A DNA stretch of 64,000 bases from Clostridiales bacterium Firm_14. Its GTDB lineage: Bacteria > Bacillota > Clostridia > Saccharofermentanales > Saccharofermentanaceae. Location of the stretch: contig LVAT01000015.1 of NCBI GenBank assembly GCA_001604135.1, forward strand, positions 19,093 to 83,092, in the 5' to 3' direction. The translations under genes and the position numbers were made by a program. Each line of letters starts with the position of its first letter. The stretch's first letter is position 1. The notes beneath the pieces are model-generated. The model had not been told where the DNA came from. It was given only the letters and a program-made list of their open reading frames with translations, and ran no database searches. Of this stretch, positions 51,901-61,434 are shown piece after piece.

Positions 51901-52434
51901 GGTGCCATTTTGGATAAGTATTCCACGGAAGAAGCAGATGCTTCGATCGACAATTACGGCTACGTGCTGTTAGGACTGAAAGCAGAGCTTGATAAGGACC
52001 CGTTAACCTGTGAGCCCAAGTTATGCACATACGATGAAGTTGCAATGAAGATCGCAATAGATTATTCGAAGCACATCATCAAGGAGAGCATTGATCAGAT
52101 AACTGACGGCAAGGCAGATGCCATAGCGTCAGGTTCCGGTCATTGTAAATACTGCAATTACAAAGGTTATTGCGGTAATGTCCCTTCTGCTCCCAAGACA
52201 AAGCCGCAGATAGATGTCGGCAGCAAGAGCAAGTACGGGTCAATTGTGACCAAGTGCGAGAAGTTTGCCGAGCCGACAGCTTCCGGAAGAGCCAGAAAAG
52301 ATCCCGGTTACGATGACATTACCAAGAGGATCGGTGCTGATGCGGGCATGGATAAGGGCGACAGGCGCGCGATCCTTGCCATGAAGGAAATACTCGATGA
52401 AAAAGACAAAAAGGAAAGCGGAAAGGAGGAGTAA
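48988..52434 (+). CDS. addB: ATP-dependent helicase/deoxyribonuclease subunit B
   Basis: This 1148-residue subunit of the AddAB complex processes double-strand breaks and recognises Chi. The C-terminal RecB-type nuclease is seen in FNGFIDRYDI...TIDYKSGAKK (near residues 915-955). The four cysteines of the AddB iron-sulfur cluster are Cys770 (FRNCAF) and Cys1053-x2-Cys1056-x5-Cys1062 (HCKYCNYKGYC), the same spacing as in B. subtilis. The N-terminal Walker A box of B. subtilis AddB is not seen; the corresponding region reads IIFVAPEFAKAQIE. It starts behind TTGAGGTATCTGC and is followed 3 bp later by addA. Confidence 0.93.
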   Translation: MIRFKTYSVIRPVSREVIEDAFTDLNGRDIIFVAPEFAKAQIEREVLGYKESRSRGEGSINTGDRILTLSSSLVSGDVISFRKLAGNILDDLGTNYVAEGGEIMLRNAIYNILSNNKSRLKAFSTLSSRIDYINMMIALLGDFSRYGVGIEDIDEAIKAVDNSSSNVAFVNKLKDLHLIMSELDRMNIKYSLNLLREPIALACDKLSSVTPGKLSARRASGLAALLKSRIVFIGFGATRMLTPKEIRLVSALSDLGCDIEFNVIGGDSSTEFSSVYKTGEEFASMLEGLGAAGSGLGIRDSADVLSLIVKGFASDKAPEGLDGEGKVRLAELAGIDDRVGYIFNEIIDLTRNQGYRYRDIRIVCCNEDITARMRSTAELYGLDVFIDRKIALGGTVVPYMMQILLELPRAGYTLELIMKAMRSGMLRVPPYISDSFENYCVAKNITDSLRLFDEKAYIDAEDDGHRKKQRLWIVEGTVPGYGEGYVDSGKFFYDYIVKNKLMPLKEACNTIYGEKTLSGKARKSLEFFDSMRGFIEPLRDEFIARGDDAAAVALVRGYDELISLLMCSTHEMNDCEISQKDFLSMIRTDMRNRTEGTIPLKVDSIEITTPEHAFVTPCKVLFIVGAQKDNFPYVRMREGLLSGIELKALSSSTESIALPDKAESKMREEFITACLLLGSATDMLYMVHEYGKPKSRVFDYLERFTDGKYHIVNTFKNPIAGTPVKFRHHYEDARIPADVMARLITSTREDGTKGKVIYASVSSIESFRNCAFQFMMQKQLRIDAREDNTKVQKNTFGSLIHGMFEEAYRILRDDSEKDPDKFKSLAEELLNDEHNYEQFTDTCLKRAVIPRAEFGSVDAEGNPVDAVFAMDTYAKLRRMFGKMFRDVLTNSYDTGFVPEGIEEEIGKNDLSLNIPYEGIDLKFNGFIDRYDIRKDDQGKVHLRTIDYKSGAKKVDSEELLNGTQIQLPAYSGAILDKYSTEEADASIDNYGYVLLGLKAELDKDPLTCEPKLCTYDEVAMKIAIDYSKHIIKESIDQITDGKADAIASGSGHCKYCNYKGYCGNVPSAPKTKPQIDVGSKSKYGSIVTKCEKFAEPTASGRARKDPGYDDITKRIGADAGMDKGDRRAILAMKEILDEKDKKESGKEE

Positions 52435-52437
52435 GTT

Positions 52438-55400
52438 ATGGAGTTCTCGTCTGAACAGAAAAAGATAATCTATGCGGAACTTGATAACAATCTCGTTTCC
52501 GCGTCTGCAGGTTCAGGAAAGACAACGGTCCTTACGGCAAGGATAGGCGAAGAGGTAAGCTGCGGAAAGCTTTCGACAGATGCGATGCTGGTCGCAACAT
52601 TTACCGAAGATGCCGCATCCCATATGGCCGATAAGATCGAAGAAAAACTAAGAAGCTTAAGAAACGATGCCGTGGCAAGGGGCGATGGTGAACTCGCGTC
52701 CCGTCTGTCAACACAGATCGACCTGCTGCCTAATGCATATATCCAGACAATGCACGGCTTTTGTTCCCGTGTCATTAAGGAGAAGGGCTATCTTGTTGAA
52801 GACGGACCCATGGCTGATTTTACGGATCCTTCATGCAGGATATTAAGCGAGAGCGAGAAGAAGGTCCTGCTTCAGACTGCGGCCGAATATGCGGTCAAGG
52901 AGCTTTACGCAAACTGCAAGTCAGAAGACGATGAGTTTGTCTGTCTGACGAGGCGTTTCGGAGACGGCAGAGACGACGGTTCCCTGGTCAGTACAGTAAC
53001 GGATATATATGAGACTTTGAGAAGCTTGCCGGATTATATCGATAAGTGCGAAGAACTGATTAAAAAGCGTGAAGAACGTGACAGTAAGGGCCTTGTCATG
53101 TATTTCGAAGGCGATAATGAGATACCATCCGTTATCAACGATTATCTGATCAGAATGAGGGAGATAATTGCAGGAAGTGATTTTGCATCCGTTCTGGGAT
53201 CCCATGATAGTTATCAGATAGTTGAAGAATACACGAATGAGGAATTTATCTCTGAAGTCGTAAGCAGGATAGACCGGACTGTAAGTTTTTATGAGACGCA
53301 CCAAGGCGTCGATTATTTCGAATGCCTGACGCCTCTGAAAGAACTTGGAGATCTTACTTACAAAAATTGTTTCAATGGTGCCAATTTTAATGGCGATGAC
53401 AGGCCGTTCCTGGCTCTTGTATCGCTCAGACGCTTTATATCTCCCGGCAAATGGGGAGACATAAAGTACGATAATCCGTATGACCTTCCCAAGGAGTACA
53501 GCAATCTTATAGGATGTGACAAGGATAAGATCCTTGCAAATCAGAAAGAAGGCACAAAGGCCTGCAGAGCATTTGTAGAGCTTCTTAAGATGACGGACAA
53601 GCATTATGCGGCCGTAAAAAATTCTATGCACGGTATGGATTATTCGGATCTCGAGCATACTGCACATGCGATCTTAAAGAATGAAGAAGCTGCAGCATTT
53701 TACCGCGAAAAGTTTACGGAGATATTCGTTGATGAGTATCAGGATAATACAAGACTTCAGGATGCGATAATCGCATGCTTTGAGCGGCCTGAAGGTAACG
53801 TTTTCCGTGTAGGCGACGTTAAGCAGAGCATCTATAAATTCCGTTTTGCGGATCCTAATATTTTCAGCGGAAGGGTGGATGACTACACTTCCGGAAGGAA
53901 AAAGGGCAGTATTCATTACCTCAAGGAAAACCACAGAAGCACTTGCGAGGTGCTTGCTTTTGCCAATTATATATTCGGCCAGATTATGAGCAGGGATGCT
54001 TCTGAGATCGAATACGATGATACCCAGAGACTGAGCAAAGCTTCTGAGACAAAGCATGGACCCATCCCGAGAATAATCGTTACCGATAAGTCTGTTCAGA
54101 AGACGGACGACGGCGACAGCACAAAGCCTGAAGACAGAGCTGTGATGGCAGCTGTTGAGAGCGAAGTTAAGCGCTATCTTGAAGAGTGTACCAGAGTTGA
54201 CGGAAGCAAGACTGACTTCAAGGATATCTGCGTTCTGACTGCGTCTAACAGTCAGGCTGAAAAAATAGCGAGATATCTTAACGGCTGTGTCCTTAAGGAC
54301 GGCAGGAAGATAGAAGCATCCGGAAGATTTACGACGGACATTTTTGAGGATCTTGATATCCACAGGATCATCAACTTCCTCATTTGTCTCGGTAATGAGT
54401 ACAGGGACGAATACCTTGCAAGCGTATTGCTCTCGAACTATAAGTTCTCGAACTTTACCGTGGCCGAGATAGCGCAGATACAGGCATTTATTCATGAACT
54501 TGATGGTGCTTCACTTGATAAGGCTCCGTTGATGCTGCGCCTCAGGGTGTTCTCTGAGAAGAGCAGTGATGAGCTCGCTATAAGAGTTAAGTACTTCATC
54601 GATATCTTTGACAAGATAAGGATGAGTGCGATGGTAACTGATATCGATGACACGATCGAACTTATCTATCGTGAGACTGATATTAAGGCCACGCTCGAAA
54701 GCAGGGAAGGTGACAGTGACAAGTTCAATGTCTTTAAGGACTGGCTCTCTGAAAGCTTTAAGCTGAGAGGTCCGGATCTGTCCGGAATTGCATCGGAACT
54801 TGAGCAGATGAAGATCCAGATCAAGGAAGCCGATATTGAAGTTACCGACAGCAGCAAGAACAAGATCACAACGATGACTCTGCATAAGAGCAAGGGACTT
54901 GAGTATCCGTTTGTCATCCTGATTGCCACGGGCGGCTCTGATGAACAGAAAGATTCGCTTAACAATATAATGTTCGACCGCGATGACGGCTTTATCACTG
55001 AGGATTACGATGCTGCGGAGATCACCAGGAGGCATTCGTTTGAACAGCAGATCTACAACATGAAGATGAGACTTGCGTCCAACAGCGAGACTTGCAGGCT
55101 GCTTTATGTTGCCCTTACGAGAGCTGAGGAGAATCTGTCGATAATTACAGGCAGCAATATTGATGATACGAGTAAGTCCAGTCCTTTGAAGAAAGCCCTG
55201 GTACAGGCTGCCGAATACGATAATAAGCAGTTCGACAAGAGGCACTGGCTTGCAGGAGACATGAAGCTTCCTTACTGTCTTTTCAGTGCGCTTGCCAGAA
55301 GCGCAGACGGCGAAACCTTAAGAGAGATTGCAGAAGTAAGTGAGCTTAAGCCAAGCAACACCATTCCTTTTTATGACCTTGACGGCAATGTGGTAAAGGG

Positions 55401-56232
55401 ATTTGAGGTCTGCGTATTGCCGGCAGAAAAGATCGTCGAGCTCTATGAGGCCCAGAAAGCCCAGGCTGCGCTTAATGCGGAAGCTGAAAGGGAAGCCGAA
55501 GATGCTAAGGAGAGACCTCAATTTGATACTGACGGCAAGCTCGTCTTGCCTGAGTACAAGTATCAGGAGAGCGTGGATATCCCGTTCAAGGTATCTGTTA
55601 CGGGCCTTGCAGGTGAAGGAAAGCCTTCAGACACAACGCATGTTGATCTTGAGATCAGGAGTATTGATGATTTTGAGAGCGTCAACGTATCGATGCTGAC
55701 AGCCGCCGCCAAGGGTACGATCCTGCACAGGATAATGAGATTTATTGACCTTGAAGGCATAAGGAACGGTTCGACTTCATTTGAATTCGAGATCGAATCG
55801 CTGATCGGCGAAGGATATATGAGCATCTGCTCGCCTGATAATGCCAGGGATGTCGCAGCCATGTTTAAGGACGGAATAACTGCTTTCTGCAACAGTGACA
55901 GGTGCGAAGACGTTATTAAGAGCTTTGCGGACGGCACGGCAAGGTCAGAGAAGCCTATCGTTTTTGCTGTCTACATCGACGGTAATGAAGGCGATTCGGC
56001 ACTTGTACAGGGTATCATCGACCTGATATACAAGACGGAGGAAGGCTATACGATCTTAGACTACAAGACCGACCGCCTGTCCGGTGCAACTCCTGAAGAA
56101 CGCGCGAAAGAAGCGTTGGAGAGGCACAGTCTGCAGCTTAACAGTTATGCTGCCGCATGCGAAGAAGAGGGCCTTAAGGTTGCCCATAAGCTTCTTTATC
56201 TTGTCCGTTACGGGGAGTTTGTTGAAGTTTAA
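52438..56232 (+). CDS. addA: ATP-dependent helicase/nuclease subunit A
   Basis: This 1264-residue UvrD/Rep-type helicase with a C-terminal nuclease has Walker A SASAGSGKTT (Lys28), Walker B FVDEYQDN near residue 434, a DVKQSIYKFR motif near 460, TMTLHKSKGLEYPFV near 818 and LLYVALTRA near 890. The nuclease motif ILDYKTDR is near 1207. Together with AddB it forms the break-repair nuclease that replaces RecBCD in Firmicutes. ATG 52438 follows GAAAGGAGGAG. Its stop codon overlaps the stop of the convergent tadA gene by four bases. Confidence 0.96.
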   Translation: MEFSSEQKKIIYAELDNNLVSASAGSGKTTVLTARIGEEVSCGKLSTDAMLVATFTEDAASHMADKIEEKLRSLRNDAVARGDGELASRLSTQIDLLPNAYIQTMHGFCSRVIKEKGYLVEDGPMADFTDPSCRILSESEKKVLLQTAAEYAVKELYANCKSEDDEFVCLTRRFGDGRDDGSLVSTVTDIYETLRSLPDYIDKCEELIKKREERDSKGLVMYFEGDNEIPSVINDYLIRMREIIAGSDFASVLGSHDSYQIVEEYTNEEFISEVVSRIDRTVSFYETHQGVDYFECLTPLKELGDLTYKNCFNGANFNGDDRPFLALVSLRRFISPGKWGDIKYDNPYDLPKEYSNLIGCDKDKILANQKEGTKACRAFVELLKMTDKHYAAVKNSMHGMDYSDLEHTAHAILKNEEAAAFYREKFTEIFVDEYQDNTRLQDAIIACFERPEGNVFRVGDVKQSIYKFRFADPNIFSGRVDDYTSGRKKGSIHYLKENHRSTCEVLAFANYIFGQIMSRDASEIEYDDTQRLSKASETKHGPIPRIIVTDKSVQKTDDGDSTKPEDRAVMAAVESEVKRYLEECTRVDGSKTDFKDICVLTASNSQAEKIARYLNGCVLKDGRKIEASGRFTTDIFEDLDIHRIINFLICLGNEYRDEYLASVLLSNYKFSNFTVAEIAQIQAFIHELDGASLDKAPLMLRLRVFSEKSSDELAIRVKYFIDIFDKIRMSAMVTDIDDTIELIYRETDIKATLESREGDSDKFNVFKDWLSESFKLRGPDLSGIASELEQMKIQIKEADIEVTDSSKNKITTMTLHKSKGLEYPFVILIATGGSDEQKDSLNNIMFDRDDGFITEDYDAAEITRRHSFEQQIYNMKMRLASNSETCRLLYVALTRAEENLSIITGSNIDDTSKSSPLKKALVQAAEYDNKQFDKRHWLAGDMKLPYCLFSALARSADGETLREIAEVSELKPSNTIPFYDLDGNVVKGFEVCVLPAEKIVELYEAQKAQAALNAEAEREAEDAKERPQFDTDGKLVLPEYKYQESVDIPFKVSVTGLAGEGKPSDTTHVDLEIRSIDDFESVNVSMLTAAAKGTILHRIMRFIDLEGIRNGSTSFEFEIESLIGEGYMSICSPDNARDVAAMFKDGITAFCNSDRCEDVIKSFADGTARSEKPIVFAVYIDGNEGDSALVQGIIDLIYKTEEGYTILDYKTDRLSGATPEERAKEALERHSLQLNSYAAACEEEGLKVAHKLLYLVRYGEFVEV

Positions 56233-56756
56233 TTGGCAGAGCGCTTCTTGCCGGCGTCTCTTTTCCTGATGGCACGGAAGAAATCGAGCATCATCTGTGA
56301 GCACTCCTGCTCCATGATGCCGCCTTCGAATTCGACTTTGTGGTTATGTCCGTGGGACACTTCGAAAATATCGTTGCAGGACACTACGGCGCCGCTCTTG
56401 GGTTCGTATGCGCCGAAATAGACTTTGCGGATCCTGGACTGGATGATCGCGCCTGAGCACATGGTGCAGGGCTCTAATGTGACATACATGTCCATGTCTT
56501 CCAGACGCCAGTCACCGAGCTTTTTGCAGGCCTTGTCTATGGCGATTACTTCGGCATGGGCTATCGCATTGCCTCTCGTGAGGCGGAGATTGTGGGCTCT
56601 TACGAATATCTTGCCGTCCTTTACGATGACACAGCCGATGGGGCATTCGCCAAGGTCTATGGCTTTTTCAGCCTCTTTGATCGCTTCGAGCATGAAGCGT
56701 TCCTTGTCAGAGGAAGGCTTAAAGTCAGGATATAACTTGGATTTGGTCCTTGGCAC
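56229..56756 (-). CDS. tadA: tRNA-specific adenosine deaminase
   Basis: This 175-residue zinc deaminase converts adenosine-34 of tRNA-Arg(ACG) to inosine. The zinc and catalytic residues are in NAIAHAEVIAID (His and Glu) and EPCTMCSGAI (two Cys), the TadA signature. The start is GTG at 56756 with GAGAGGTATTCTCC upstream, which adds a basic extension of about 20 residues; an internal ATG (Met22) is possible. Its end meets addA tail to tail. Confidence 0.95.
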   Translation of the reverse strand: MPRTKSKLYPDFKPSSDKERFMLEAIKEAEKAIDLGECPIGCVIVKDGKIFVRAHNLRLTRGNAIAHAEVIAIDKACKKLGDWRLEDMDMYVTLEPCTMCSGAIIQSRIRKVYFGAYEPKSGAVVSCNDIFEVSHGHNHKVEFEGGIMEQECSQMMLDFFRAIRKRDAGKKRSAN

Positions 56757-56835
56757 GGAGAATACCTCTCATTTGATCTTCTGGACTGATAATACAGACG
56801 GGGTATGGAAAGTGTCAAGGATATGTAATTTGTGC

Positions 56836-56864
56836 TTGACGATATAGAATTAGCATATTATAAT
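56836..56864 (+). promoter_or_regulatory. Strong promoter of the zinc-ribbon/sigma-factor region
   Basis: TTGACG (56836-56841) and TATAAT (56859-56864) with 17 bp between. A leader of about 130 nt follows before ATG 57003; it holds only a small GCCG...CGGC hairpin. The tadA promoter on the other strand must lie in the same gap. Confidence 0.82.
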
Positions 56865-57002
56865 TTACGATTGCTATAAGTAGAACTATGCCTACACAGA
56901 GGGAATGCCGTATTTACGGCCTGGTTTAAACATTATCCCTGAATTATAGTCGGCTTCTGTTTGCTTAAAGCGCATACTTCAAGACAAAAGGACGATTTTT
57001 TA

Positions 57003-57758
57003 ATGGCGACTAAACAAGGTATGTGCAAGAACTGCGGTTCTCTTGTTATGTTTGATGACAGGGATGAGCTCTGCGAGTGCGTATTCTGTAATTGCGTTTT
57101 CCCTTCTGCGGAAGCAGCTAAGATTCTTGAGAACCCTGACGGGTATGAGTTCAAGAATGAGAAATTCGAGAAGAATACTGAAGTAGGTGCCAAGCACTAT
57201 TATTCAAGTCCGGTATTGCCGGATATGGTAGAGAAGGCAGTTCAGAGGGAAAAGACTTCTAAGACACAGACAGCGGAAGTTAAGCTTAAGCCCAATGAGT
57301 TTGAGATCTCTCCTAATGACGTAAAAGCTCCTAAGAAGCTCGTTATCGGTATGGCAGTAGGTTCTGTTCTTGTTATCGGAATCATTCTCGCTATCGCATT
57401 CCCGCTTTATTTCTCACGCAAGGGACTGCACGATTCGATTTCAGCTGATATCAATTCCATTTACCAGGCAACTGATACGGTTTCTTATGACAGCTTTGCT
57501 TTCAAGCAGGCAAATGTCTACGGACTTTCCTGCCAGTACGTAAAGCTTGGACTTTCAGACGAGATCGACGGAGAACAGGCAAAGGTACTCTATCAGAACT
57601 ATGCTAAGCTTCGTGCCGACAAGCGCGGTTTTGAATCCGACGACGTCGAGATGTACATCTATACACCCAGCACCGTTTACTTTGCTTCAAAGAACGGCGT
57701 TACGACAGATGTACAGGAAGCTGTAAAGATCCTTGAACCTACAGAGACAACCAAGTAA
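57003..57758 (+). CDS. Zinc-ribbon membrane protein, unknown function
   Basis: The 251-residue protein begins with a zinc-ribbon-like cysteine set: Cys-x2-Cys in MCKNCGS (near residue 8), then CECVFCNC near 26-33. After a charged region it has one membrane span at about residues 119-141 (LVIGMAVGSVLVIGIILAIAFPLYF) and an external domain of about 105 residues. The layout resembles the zinc-ribbon surface protein at 6688, though the sequences differ. ATG 57003 follows AAAAGGAC. It has a strong promoter and lies 74 bp before the sigma factor gene. No function can be assigned. Confidence 0.7.
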   Translation: MATKQGMCKNCGSLVMFDDRDELCECVFCNCVFPSAEAAKILENPDGYEFKNEKFEKNTEVGAKHYYSSPVLPDMVEKAVQREKTSKTQTAEVKLKPNEFEISPNDVKAPKKLVIGMAVGSVLVIGIILAIAFPLYFSRKGLHDSISADINSIYQATDTVSYDSFAFKQANVYGLSCQYVKLGLSDEIDGEQAKVLYQNYAKLRADKRGFESDDVEMYIYTPSTVYFASKNGVTTDVQEAVKILEPTETTK

Positions 57759-57832
57759 TTCCAGATCGGCCTGAATAAAGGCTTTGTTACTTTGGCAGCT
57801 AACATTTGACAATCTATGAGGTGACCTATCAG

Positions 57833-58885
57833 ATGACAGATTTTGAGAAAGCACTGGCACAGGCAAAGAAATTTGCAGAGAAGAACGAGAATCAGATCAC
57901 TGAGACTGAATTCGAAGCAATTACAGATTCATACAAGATCGAACCCGATGAGATGATCAATCTCAGAGCAGAGCTCGAGAACGGCGGCGTTAAGATCAGC
58001 GATCCTGACCTTGATAACGATGATACGGATCTTGAGAGCGACGGCGAGGACGCCAATGTCGTAGATGACTCGGTCAAGATGTATCTCAAGGAGATCGGTA
58101 AGATCGAGCTCCTCGATGCAGAGCAGGAGAAAGAGATTGCCCAGAGAATGGCAAAGGGTGACGAGGAAGCGAAGGTCCTCCTCATCAACTCTAACTTAAG
58201 ACTCGTTGTTTCCATCGCTAAGAAGTATATGAACCGTGGTCTCTCACTCCTTGACCTCATTCAGGAAGGTAACATCGGTCTTATTAAGGCTGTTGATAAG
58301 TTCGATTACACAAAGGGATTTAAGTTCTCCACATACGCTACATGGTGGATCCGTCAGGCTATCACAAGAGCCATTGCGGATCAGGCAAGAACGATCAGAA
58401 TTCCCGTTCACATGGTTGAGACGATCAATAAGCTCACAAGAGTACAGCGCCAGCTCGTTCAGGACTTGGGCAGAGAGCCTACGACAGAAGAGCTTGCTGA
58501 AGCTATGGGCATGGAAGTAGCTAAGATCAGAGAGATCCAGAAGATCTCACAGGATCCTATCTCCATCGACAAGCCTGTAGGTGAGGAAGAGGACAGCCAC
58601 CTGGTTGACTTCATTTCCAACGATGAGCTCGCAGCACCTGAAGAAGAGGTTGCAAGGATCCTTTTGAAGGAAGACCTCATTCAGGCTCTCAATGGCTTAA
58701 CAGACAGAGAAAGAAGAGTTATCGAATTAAGATTCGGCCTTAAGGACGGCGTTCCCATGACACTCGAGCAGGTTGGTAAGAAGCTCGGCGTTACCCGTGA
58801 GCGTATCAGACAGATCGAGGCTAAAGCCATCAGAAAGCTCAACAGATCGCCTAAGTCAAAGAAACTCGAAGGTTATTCCGACTGA
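57833..58885 (+). CDS. rpoD: Housekeeping RNA polymerase sigma factor (sigma-A/RpoD)
   Basis: This 350-residue sigma-70 factor has a short acidic region 1.1, region 1.2 ([17 protein letters not shown] near residue 85), region 2 with [57 protein letters not shown] (near 118-180, -10 recognition), region 3 and region 4 with [18 protein letters not shown] (near 315-332, -35 recognition). The start ATG 57833 has GAGGTGA at good distance; frames upstream lack one. No dnaG lies in front, unlike in many Firmicutes where dnaG-rpoD is conserved. Confidence 0.96.
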   Translation: MTDFEKALAQAKKFAEKNENQITETEFEAITDSYKIEPDEMINLRAELENGGVKISDPDLDNDDTDLESDGEDANVVDDSVKMYLKEIGKIELLDAEQEKEIAQRMAKGDEEAKVLLINSNLRLVVSIAKKYMNRGLSLLDLIQEGNIGLIKAVDKFDYTKGFKFSTYATWWIRQAITRAIADQARTIRIPVHMVETINKLTRVQRQLVQDLGREPTTEELAEAMGMEVAKIREIQKISQDPISIDKPVGEEEDSHLVDFISNDELAAPEEEVARILLKEDLIQALNGLTDRERRVIELRFGLKDGVPMTLEQVGKKLGVTRERIRQIEAKAIRKLNRSPKSKKLEGYSD

Positions 58886-58933
58886 TAAGCCTGTCAGCTT
58901 AAGTGACCTTCCTTTTTCCGGGGATAATATATA

Positions 58934-60454
58934 GTGGCAGACCGAAGACGATATTCATTTTACAGAGGACTTTTTACAGGGGACGTTTTGAATTTTTCGA
59001 AGCGTTCCCCTTTTGTCAAGGAGATCATGTTCGAGAGGATCTATCCTTCGAAGATAATCCTCCCGATGAAGATGCACTACGGCGTTCCTGCAGTTCCTGC
59101 CGTTAAGGTCGGTGATTATGTCAGGATCGGCCAGTGCGTCGGTGTCCCACAGAAGGGCACGTTCGCTGTCCCTGTCCACAGCGGCATTTCGGGAAGGGTA
59201 TCGGATATTTCCGAGATAAGACTTCCCAACGGCATCATCACTCCCGCAGTCACGATCGTAAACGACATGAAACGTACGAGACTTGAATCTGTTAAGCCCA
59301 GATCAGGTTTTAAGATCAGTGCCAGCGAGACGATCGGCATCATCCGTGATGCGGGCATCTGCGGAATGGGCGGCGAGGGCATTCCTACCGCGGCTAAGCT
59401 CAAAAGAGCTAGGAACGAAGTCATTAAGGACTTCCTGGTAAACTGCCTTCAGAGCGAGCCCTATTCCACATGCGATCTGGTAGCCATAACCGAGTATCCT
59501 GATTATGTCGTTTTGGGTGCCTGCGCGTGCGCGAGAGCCGTCGGAGCTTCAAGATGCATATTCCTCATTTCAGAGAACAGAAAAGAGCAGAGAAAGGCTC
59601 TTGCCAATTCAATAGATAAGATAAAAGCGGATTTCAAAGACCTGGAATTCGACATCAAGCTCTTCAGGGAGCGTTTCCCTCAGGGCTACTACAGGCTTGT
59701 TGCCAGAGCTCTGTACGGCAAGAATCTCCAGCTCGGTGAGACGCTTGAGAAGACATGCAAGGCAGTTCTCTTTAACTGCTCTACGATGCTTGCCTGCTGG
59801 GAAGCCCTGTCAGACAACATCCCTATGATGAGCAGGATCGTTTCTGTTACGGGAGATGCTTCCGGCGGACACAACATGCTCGTTCCCATCGGTACGCCCG
59901 TATCAGAACTTCTTTCAAATGCACAGGATGTAAGAAACGGCAGTGACAGGATCGTCTGGGGCAACTGCCTTACAGGAATCGAGATCAAAGATCCCGAGCA
60001 TACGCCGATAGTAAAGACGACATCCGTCATTTCCGCGATAAGAAGGACTGAAGTGCCGAAGACACCTTGCATCCATTGCGGTCTTTGCTCTGAATGCTGC
60101 CCAATGAACCTCTCGCCTAATACGATCTATGAGATGCTCAATCAGGGATTGAGGCAGAAAGCTTCTGAAGAGGGCGCGAGAGACTGTATCGCGTGCGGTT
60201 CCTGTTCTTATGTCTGCCCGGCAGGCATCAACCTTACGACGTCTATTGCAAGCTTTGCAGGCGAGGGCAGGATCATTGAAGTCAATTCGCTCCTGGATAA
60301 CAGCGGCGCTGAATTGCAGCTCTATGATGATTATGAGACTCCCAATGTCGGAGAGACATCGCTTCTTGAAGACTATTCGGATGACGATGATAATAAGGGA
60401 AAGAAAGCAACGGATTCCATTACGCTTCCGTTCGAGAAGGATAAAGAAGTATGA
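58934..60454 (+). CDS. rnfC: RnfC-like electron transport subunit
   Basis: This 506-residue protein is homologous to RnfC, the NADH-side subunit of the Rnf ferredoxin:NAD oxidoreductase. A barrel-sandwich region with PAVPAVKVGDYVRIGQ is near residues 50-70, a nucleotide/flavin loop CGMGGEGIPTAAKLK near 140, SEPYSTCD near 172, and two 4Fe-4S motifs near the end: Cys379, 382, 385, 389 and Cys418, 421, 424, 428. The start appears to be GTG 58934; the usual GGIHP N-terminal motif is altered to YRGLFTGD. It is the first gene of a coupled four-gene cluster and overlaps rnfD by 4 bp. The C-terminal 60 residues are acidic. Confidence 0.87.
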   Translation: MADRRRYSFYRGLFTGDVLNFSKRSPFVKEIMFERIYPSKIILPMKMHYGVPAVPAVKVGDYVRIGQCVGVPQKGTFAVPVHSGISGRVSDISEIRLPNGIITPAVTIVNDMKRTRLESVKPRSGFKISASETIGIIRDAGICGMGGEGIPTAAKLKRARNEVIKDFLVNCLQSEPYSTCDLVAITEYPDYVVLGACACARAVGASRCIFLISENRKEQRKALANSIDKIKADFKDLEFDIKLFRERFPQGYYRLVARALYGKNLQLGETLEKTCKAVLFNCSTMLACWEALSDNIPMMSRIVSVTGDASGGHNMLVPIGTPVSELLSNAQDVRNGSDRIVWGNCLTGIEIKDPEHTPIVKTTSVISAIRRTEVPKTPCIHCGLCSECCPMNLSPNTIYEMLNQGLRQKASEEGARDCIACGSCSYVCPAGINLTTSIASFAGEGRIIEVNSLLDNSGAELQLYDDYETPNVGETSLLEDYSDDDDNKGKKATDSITLPFEKDKEV

Positions 60455-61434
60455 GTACTGACAATAGACAGCTTGCGCCCTTTATCCATACGGAGAAAAA
60501 TGCTCCGTATATCTATATCACGATATTGGTATCTCTGTTACCTTGTGTCGTCTGCGGAATCTTCTATTACGGCCTCAGGGCATTGATCCTTATCCTGTTC
60601 TGCATGGCTGCTTTCGTGTTATCGGACACCTTCTGCGTAAGGTTTACGGGAAGAAGATCAGGAGGAGACTACTTCGACTTAAGTTCTCTTGTTGAGGGAT
60701 TGCTGATAGCTCTCATGCTGCCGCCGGATACGACTCTTGTCACGGCGCTTACGGCAGTTCTTTTCGCTTCCATCGTAACAAAGCAGGTCTTCGGAGGTGC
60801 CGGAAGCAACATAATCAATCCGGCATGTGCGGGACGATTGTTCATCGAACTTGTCATGCCCAACGGAACTCAGGGACTGTCTTATGGTGAAGATAATTCC
60901 AGACTGCAGCTTATGAGCCTTATCGTTCAGAAGAAGCCGGGCGCTCTGCCTGACCTGACAAATCTCTCGTTTGCAGAGCTCTTGAGCGGCAACTATCCCA
61001 GCATGATCGGTACGGCGTGCTTTGTATGCATATTGGTCGGAGGAATATTCCTTACGCTTAAGGGTACAATGCGTCTTTATTCACCGGTATCCTACATTGT
61101 TACTTTGTTCGTTCTTTATCCTGTTGCAACGATCCTCGAGACGAGAACGTTCTCTTTCGACGGCCTTGTAGTCTACTTCATGTCGTCAGGTGCTGTATTT
61201 GTCGCAGTATTCCTGTTAGGAGACATGACGACGATGCCTTCGAGATTTGCGGCAGGTGTATTTGCAGGCGTTGTGTGCGGCATCCTGACACTGGTTACAA
61301 AACCGTTCCTGTCACCCATGGTGTCGCTCTTGGCGCCGGTCATGGCAGTTAATTTCTTATCTTTCGTTTTGGATTTCTTCTCGAAAACAATGTCCAGAAG
61401 GAAGATCCATTCCAGGGAGGTGGATGTATCATGA
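60451..61434 (+). CDS. rnfD: RnfD-like membrane subunit
   Basis: This is a 327-residue polytopic protein with the RnfD/NqrB layout: FIHTEKNAPYIYITILVSLLPCVVCGIFYYG at the start, VEGLLIALMLPPDTTL near residue 85, KQVFGGAGSNIINPACAGRLF near 112-132 and GDMTTMPSRFAAGVFAGVVCGIL near 262. In ordinary RnfD a (S/T)GAT-type site that carries covalent FMN lies between the fifth span region and the LG..GS.GE.S block; here that region (about residues 155-185) reads KPGALPDLTNLSFAELLSGNYPSMIGT, without the motif. Starts in ATGA overlap with rnfC and ends in ATGA overlap with the next gene. Confidence 0.85.
   Translation: MSTDNRQLAPFIHTEKNAPYIYITILVSLLPCVVCGIFYYGLRALILILFCMAAFVLSDTFCVRFTGRRSGGDYFDLSSLVEGLLIALMLPPDTTLVTALTAVLFASIVTKQVFGGAGSNIINPACAGRLFIELVMPNGTQGLSYGEDNSRLQLMSLIVQKKPGALPDLTNLSFAELLSGNYPSMIGTACFVCILVGGIFLTLKGTMRLYSPVSYIVTLFVLYPVATILETRTFSFDGLVVYFMSSGAVFVAVFLLGDMTTMPSRFAAGVFAGVVCGILTLVTKPFLSPMVSLLAPVMAVNFLSFVLDFFSKTMSRRKIHSREVDVS

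Noticed and set aside
53674..55245. Two long minus-strand open frames (273 and 244 codons) within addA, and another at 52921-53667
   Set aside because: Antisense shadows of a certain gene, with no ribosome site and no recognisable domain.
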